From Bacillota bacterium (lineage in GTDB: Bacteria > Bacillota > Proteinivoracia > UBA4975), in contig JAAYHI010000138.1 of NCBI GenBank assembly GCA_012727415.1, forward strand, positions 1 to 7,820: a DNA stretch of 7,820 nucleotides. The letters run 5' to 3'. Each line of letters opens with the position of its first letter. Positions within the stretch are counted from its first letter, which is position 1. Position numbers and translations under genes: made by a program. Positions 4,957-7,820 of this stretch are shown here, piece after piece. The notes beneath the pieces are model-generated. The model ran no database searches, was not told the DNA's origin, and worked only from the letters and a program-made list of their open reading frames with translations.

Positions 4957-6561
4957 ATGCAAAACAATATTTTACGACCAGATTATACACCAACCGGGGG
5001 TGCATATCAACTGGTCCTACCCATGGACATTGGCGAATTAATCCCGGAAGACGATTCGGTGAGACTACTCAACGCCGTGCTTGAAAGGATGGATTATAGA
5101 AAACTGCACGCTGCGTACTCCCGTTTAGGGAGAATCGAGACGCCTCCCAAAAGTCTGTTCAAGGTTCTGGTGTATGGATACATGAATGGCATCTATTCCT
5201 CCCGAGCTCTAGAGCAAGCTTGTAGGCGCGACGTAAACTTCATGTATCTGCTGGGACGTTCTTCAGCACCCGATCATGCTACCATCGCCCGCTTCCGAAG
5301 TGAGCGACTACCTAGCGTTATGGATGATCTGTTTTCACAACTGGTGTATTACTTAGCTGAAGCGGGGGAACTCTCACTACTCAATGCGTTTATCGATGGC
5401 ACGAAGTTCGAGGCCAACGCCAATCGGTACAGCTTTGTGTGGAAGAAGTCCACACAAAAGAATGAAGCCAAGATGCAGGCGAAGATGAGGGTCGAACTGC
5501 CAAAAATTGCAGCCGAGTTTGGCCTACGCTTTCGTGTAGGGGAAAAAATTCGGGCTAAGGATTTAAAGAAGCTTCGAAAACGGCTATACGTTCTCAAAGG
5601 GGACACAAAATTCGTCAAGGGCAAAGGGAAGCGGAAAACTCCCTTACAAAGAGCTGTGGAAACCGTGGAAGGGTACCTGGCCCGCCAGAGGCGGTATGAT
5701 GGCCATAACCACATCTTTGGCGACAGAAACAGCTTTTCCAAAACAGATAAAGACGCGACCTTCATGCGTTTAAAAGAAGATCACATGAGAAACGGCCAAT
5801 TGAAGCCGGCCTACAATGCCACTATAGCAGTTGATGCAGAATACATCGTAGCTGCAATTATTTCACAAGAACGCAGCGACATGGCCACCTTTATTCCCAT
5901 AATGGAAAAGCTGCTTCCTCTAGGCTACACAGAGCCAGTAGCTGACGCTGGCTTCGAAAGCGAAGAGAATTATACTTGGTGCGAAGAAAACGGCCAGATC
6001 GCTTTTATTAAGCCTGCAAACCATGACCGGGCCAAGACAAGAAAATACAGAAGCGACATTGGCAAACGAGAGAACATGCCCTACGATGCAGAAAGCGACT
6101 CTTACATATGCTACGCAGGTAATAAAATCCAAGCAGCTTACGAGAAGAAAGCCAAAACCAAGTCTGGGTACCCCACAGTAACAACCGTGTATTCCTGCGC
6201 TCACTGTGCCGGTTGCCCTCACAAGGCCAAATGTATAAAAGGCTCTAGTAAGATACCCCTTGAAAAGCGGAGCAAAAACCTCCACGTTTCCAAGACCTTT
6301 CAGAGGCGGCGTGCTGAGATGGAGGTACGCATTAACAGCGAGAAAGGCATTCTGTTACGCATGAACCGTTCCATCCAGGTTGAGGGCGCCTTCGGTGTGC
6401 TGAAACAAGACATGGGATTTCGGCGTTTCCTCTTACGTGGCCAGGTAAAAGTACAGACAGAATTCCTGCTGTTGGCTATGGCATTCAACATAAATAAACT
6501 CCACAACAAAATCCGATCTGGACGCTGTGGAGCATATTTACATAATTCTAAGGTAGCTTAA
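4957..6561 (+). CDS. IS1182-family DDE transposase
   Basis: This 534-residue protein catalyses cut-and-paste movement of its element. The N-terminal part (VLPMDIGELIPEDDSVRLLN, then FKVLVYGYMNGIYSSRALE and DHATIARFR) is the DNA-binding half typical of the family. The catalytic triad is Asp147 in FIDGTKFEANANRYSFVWKK, Asp330 in VADAGFESEENY and Glu476 in VEGAFGVLKQDMGFRRFLLR. A Cys cluster, C414-x2-C-x2-C-x5-C426, probably binds a metal. Length and motifs appear complete, with no frameshift. The ATG at 4957 is the first in-frame start inside the element. It lacks a clear ribosome binding site, which would keep expression low. Confidence 0.93.
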   Translation: MQNNILRPDYTPTGGAYQLVLPMDIGELIPEDDSVRLLNAVLERMDYRKLHAAYSRLGRIETPPKSLFKVLVYGYMNGIYSSRALEQACRRDVNFMYLLGRSSAPDHATIARFRSERLPSVMDDLFSQLVYYLAEAGELSLLNAFIDGTKFEANANRYSFVWKKSTQKNEAKMQAKMRVELPKIAAEFGLRFRVGEKIRAKDLKKLRKRLYVLKGDTKFVKGKGKRKTPLQRAVETVEGYLARQRRYDGHNHIFGDRNSFSKTDKDATFMRLKEDHMRNGQLKPAYNATIAVDAEYIVAAIISQERSDMATFIPIMEKLLPLGYTEPVADAGFESEENYTWCEENGQIAFIKPANHDRAKTRKYRSDIGKRENMPYDAESDSYICYAGNKIQAAYEKKAKTKSGYPTVTTVYSCAHCAGCPHKAKCIKGSSKIPLEKRSKNLHVSKTFQRRRAEMEVRINSEKGILLRMNRSIQVEGAFGVLKQDMGFRRFLLRGQVKVQTEFLLLAMAFNINKLHNKIRSGRCGAYLHNSKVA

Positions 6562-6581
6562 GCCTAAAAAACAGGTTATCC

Positions 6582-6608
6582 ATAGGGGGAGCCCCCTTCC
6601 CCTATTTT
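6582..6608 (+). terminator. Terminator after the transposase gene
   Basis: ATAGGGG (6582-6588) pairs with CCCCTAT (6599-6605), followed by TTTTG. An alternative GGGGG-AG-CCCCC fold overlaps it. It lies 20 nt past the transposase stop, inside the element. The remaining 120 bases to the right end hold only small repeats: GGGC/GCCC and an AACGTT...TTAATTAA...ACGTT near-palindrome. Confidence 0.6.
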
Positions 6609-6713
6609 GTCATACCCAAAAATGGGCCGAAACCGCGGAAAATGCCCTAGAAAGAGGCCATTTTTCAGCTAGAACCAAGAAAAAAGGGCTATCGCCCAAC
6701 GTTATTAATTAAA

Positions 6714-6730
6714 CGTTTTGCGACAGCCCC
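6714..6730 (-). repeat. Right terminal inverted repeat of the IS
   Basis: CGTTTTGCGACAGCCCC is the imperfect inverse of the left end. A fifth C at 6731 makes the exact boundary ambiguous by one base. Confidence 0.75.
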
Positions 6731-6931
6731 CAGCAGCAGTCCACCGCCCAGAACAGGGATATTGTGGCTGTGGCCATTGATGATGAGGCCACCCTCAAGC
6801 GGTTCGTGCGCATGGGGGATTCGGTGCTGCTGATGCCCGAAAACCCCAAGTATGAGCCCATCCAGCTCTCAGATAACCAGGCTAGGATTGTGGGGGTAGC
6901 CATTGGGCTGCTGAAGAAAGAGATAGGGTAG
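6731..6931 (+). pseudogene. C-terminal fragment of a LexA/S24-type repressor, cut by the IS
   Basis: The open frame from the IS edge to TAG at 6929-6931 encodes 66 residues: QQQSTAQNRDIVAVAIDDE, then ATLKRFVRMGDSVLLMPE, NPKYEPIQLSDNQ and ARIVGVAIGLLKKEIG. This matches the end of LexA-type self-cleaving repressors. The catalytic-dyad lysine is visible in TLKRF. The N-terminal HTH, the cleavage site and the catalytic serine are missing. There is no start codon or promoter of its own, so it is a remnant. A phage-type S24 repressor is an equally good parent. The missing part is not on the other side of the IS. Confidence 0.85.
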
Positions 6932-7016
6932 TTGTTAATGCTCGCCCCAAAACCACATATCTAGAGTATGATTACATTACAACAAGTCAAGGTACGAGAG
7001 GGGCAGAACTTTACTA

Positions 7017-7747
7017 ATGAGAGACTTTACCATTCGCTTTGCCCGTTTAATCTTAGGCCTTTTCCTGTATGCGTTGGGGATTGCTAGCACTTTAAAAGCC
7101 CAGTTAGGCTATGCACCCTGGGATGTTTTCACGTTGGTGTTGCCATGACCACGGGAATAAGCATTGGCGCTGCAACAATTTTCGTCGGAGTGGTCATTAT
7201 AGACACCGGCATGCTGCTAAAAGAAAAAATCGGCCTCGGAAGCCTGGCAAACATGCTGCTGGTTGGCGTTTTCCTGGATGCAATTCTTCTGCTTAACATT
7301 TTACCTTCTGCAAACCATTGCTTCCCGGGCTCCTAATGCTGATTGCGGGCTTATTCTCCATTGCATTTGGTTCATATTTCTACTCAGTTCAGCCTTTGGT
7401 GCTGGACCCCGGGACTCATGGTCGCTCTGACCAGAAAGACCGGGTTGCCCATAGGGGTATGTCGTGCTGCTGTTGAACTTACTGCCTTGTTCTTTGGCTG
7501 GCGCCTAGGCGGGATGGTTGGCATTGGCACAGTATTATCTGCTCTGCTAATTGGGTTTTGTGTCCAGTTGGTGTTTAAGTTATTAAAGTTTGTGCCACCC
7601 GTATCTGGCACCAGACCCTCAGGGAAACCTATAGCGCTGTCCTATCACTCCGCGATAAATTTGCTCCGAGGCAAGCATTTTTCCTATAATACTCGCGGAT
7701 TTCGCCGCTGGCAGAATTGTCAGCGGGTTTTGTTATCCTACCCTTGA
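7017..7747 (+). pseudogene. YczE-like membrane protein gene broken by four frameshifts
   Basis: Translated pieces line up end to end with YczE/YitT-like multi-pass membrane proteins. The pieces are MRDFTIRFARLILGLFLYAL through GYAPWDVF, then HVGVAMTTGISIGAATIF through LANMLLVGVFLDAILLLNIL, then LPGLLMLIAGLFSIAFGSYF, then LSSAFGAGPRD, then MVALTRKTGLPIGVCRAAVE through LFFGWRLGGMVGIGTVLSAL. Each change of frame fits the loss of one base: in the T-run at 7126-7129, near 7320 (TG for TGG), near 7384, and near 7416. The family function is unclear to me beyond a membrane role. Similarity stops near 7600. The last open frame then runs through a terminator to a TGA at 7745-7747, so the native stop is probably lost too. 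The weak ribosome binding site (AGAGGGG) lies about 13 nt before the ATG. Confidence 0.8.
7705..7734 (+). terminator. Rho-independent terminator after the YczE-like pseudogene
   Basis: CCGCTGGCA (7705-7713), loop GAAT, and TGTCAGCGG (7718-7726) form a 9-bp stem with one G-U pair, followed by GTTTTGTT. It marks the end of the ancestral yczE transcript and separates it from the promoter at the right edge. Confidence 0.75.
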
Positions 7748-7784
7748 AGGTAAGTTTCAAAAAGGTTTTTTACCCTTAAAGGTA
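7739..7784 (+). repeat. Paired operator-like palindromes at the right edge
   Basis: TACCCTTGAAGGTA (7739-7752) and TACCCTTAAAGGTA (7771-7784) are identical at 13 of 14 positions. Both have TACC-N6-GGTA symmetry. Their centres are 32 bp apart, about three helical turns, which suits a dimeric regulator bound cooperatively. The second lies between the -35 and -10 positions of the following promoter. Confidence 0.65.
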
Positions 7785-7814
7785 GAATTTATACTATTAA
7801 AGCGTTTTGGAGGG
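7767..7814 (+). promoter_or_regulatory. Promoter and ribosome binding site for a gene beyond the right edge
   Basis: TATACT (7790-7795) has a weak TTTTTA 17 bases upstream (7767-7772). The spacer is almost filled by a palindrome. GGAGGG at 7809-7814 is a good ribosome binding site, so the start codon should fall just past 7820. The product cannot be known from this window. Confidence 0.55.
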
Positions 7815-7820
7815 TTGAGG

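Larger units (their letters stand above)
4868..6730 (+). mobile_element. IS1182-family insertion sequence, apparently complete
   Basis: The element is about 1.86 kb and contains one intact transposase gene. Its ends are imperfect inverted repeats starting GGGGCTGT, and the right end finishes CGACAGCCCC. No matching short direct repeat is visible: AAAA precedes the left end and CAGC follows the right end. The left end begins 12 nt after the ABC-F stop. The right end abuts a truncated LexA-like gene. The intact transposase suggests a fairly recent or still mobile copy. Confidence 0.85.

Noticed and set aside
6576..6584. DnaA-box-like TTATCCATA
   Set aside because: It is a single copy with one mismatch from TTATCCACA, inside an IS, with no cluster or AT-rich unwinding region to suggest an origin.
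7343..7747. 134-residue open frame as an independent gene
   Set aside because: Its first 25 or so residues are out of frame with the YczE-like protein and its end runs through a terminator. Only the middle is homologous, so it is part of the broken gene.
1..7820. CRISPR array, tRNA or rRNA genes
   Set aside because: I saw no regularly spaced direct repeats, no tRNA-like cloverleaf with a CCA end and no rRNA motifs on either strand by eye.

Overview
The window looks like a chromosomal accessory segment of a moderate-GC Firmicute, probably in Clostridia. The evidence is perfect sigma-A-type promoters, strong GGAGG-type ribosome binding sites, a cysE-cysK pair, a SatD/DUF3307 pair, an antibiotic-type ABC-F gene behind an attenuator, and an IS1182-family element. 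The genus cannot be fixed from the sequence alone.

Left part, minus strand (1-2740). A cysteine biosynthesis operon, cysE then cysK (cysK runs off the left edge), is driven by a consensus TTGACA-17-TATAAT promoter. Upstream of it, also on the minus strand, is a two-gene unit: a SatD-family protein (nucleotide-cyclase-like N-terminal half plus C-terminal helix-turn-helix, HTH) followed by a DUF3307-type polytopic membrane protein. Three similar inverted repeats (A/C-ACCC-N6-GGGTG) occur at the satD promoter, at the satD stop codon and just before the DUF3307 gene, which suggests a dedicated regulator, possibly SatD itself.

Centre, plus strand (2832-4855). An ABC-F ATPase of the ribosome-protection (VmlR/CplR/Vga-like) type is preceded by a leader of about 290 nt. 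The leader holds an extended -10 promoter, a 5-codon upstream ORF, several nested inverted repeats, a Rho-independent terminator, and a second 7-codon upstream ORF before the true start at 3158. This layout fits induction by translating-ribosome-dependent attenuation, as known for other antibiotic-resistance ABC-F genes.

Right part (4868-7820). A complete IS1182-family element starts 12 nt after the ABC-F stop codon. Its right end abuts the C-terminal third of a LexA/S24-type repressor whose N-terminal part is absent from the window, so the two flanks do not form one interrupted gene. Beyond lies a YczE-like membrane protein gene broken by four apparent one-base losses and closed by a terminator. 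The right edge carries a promoter with two near-identical palindromes 32 bp apart for a gene that starts outside the window. One palindrome shares its ACCCTTAA core and promoter position with the satD promoter repeat.

Overall the window joins a housekeeping sulfur operon to a stress or antibiotic-response module and to an IS-associated rearrangement scar with decaying genes.
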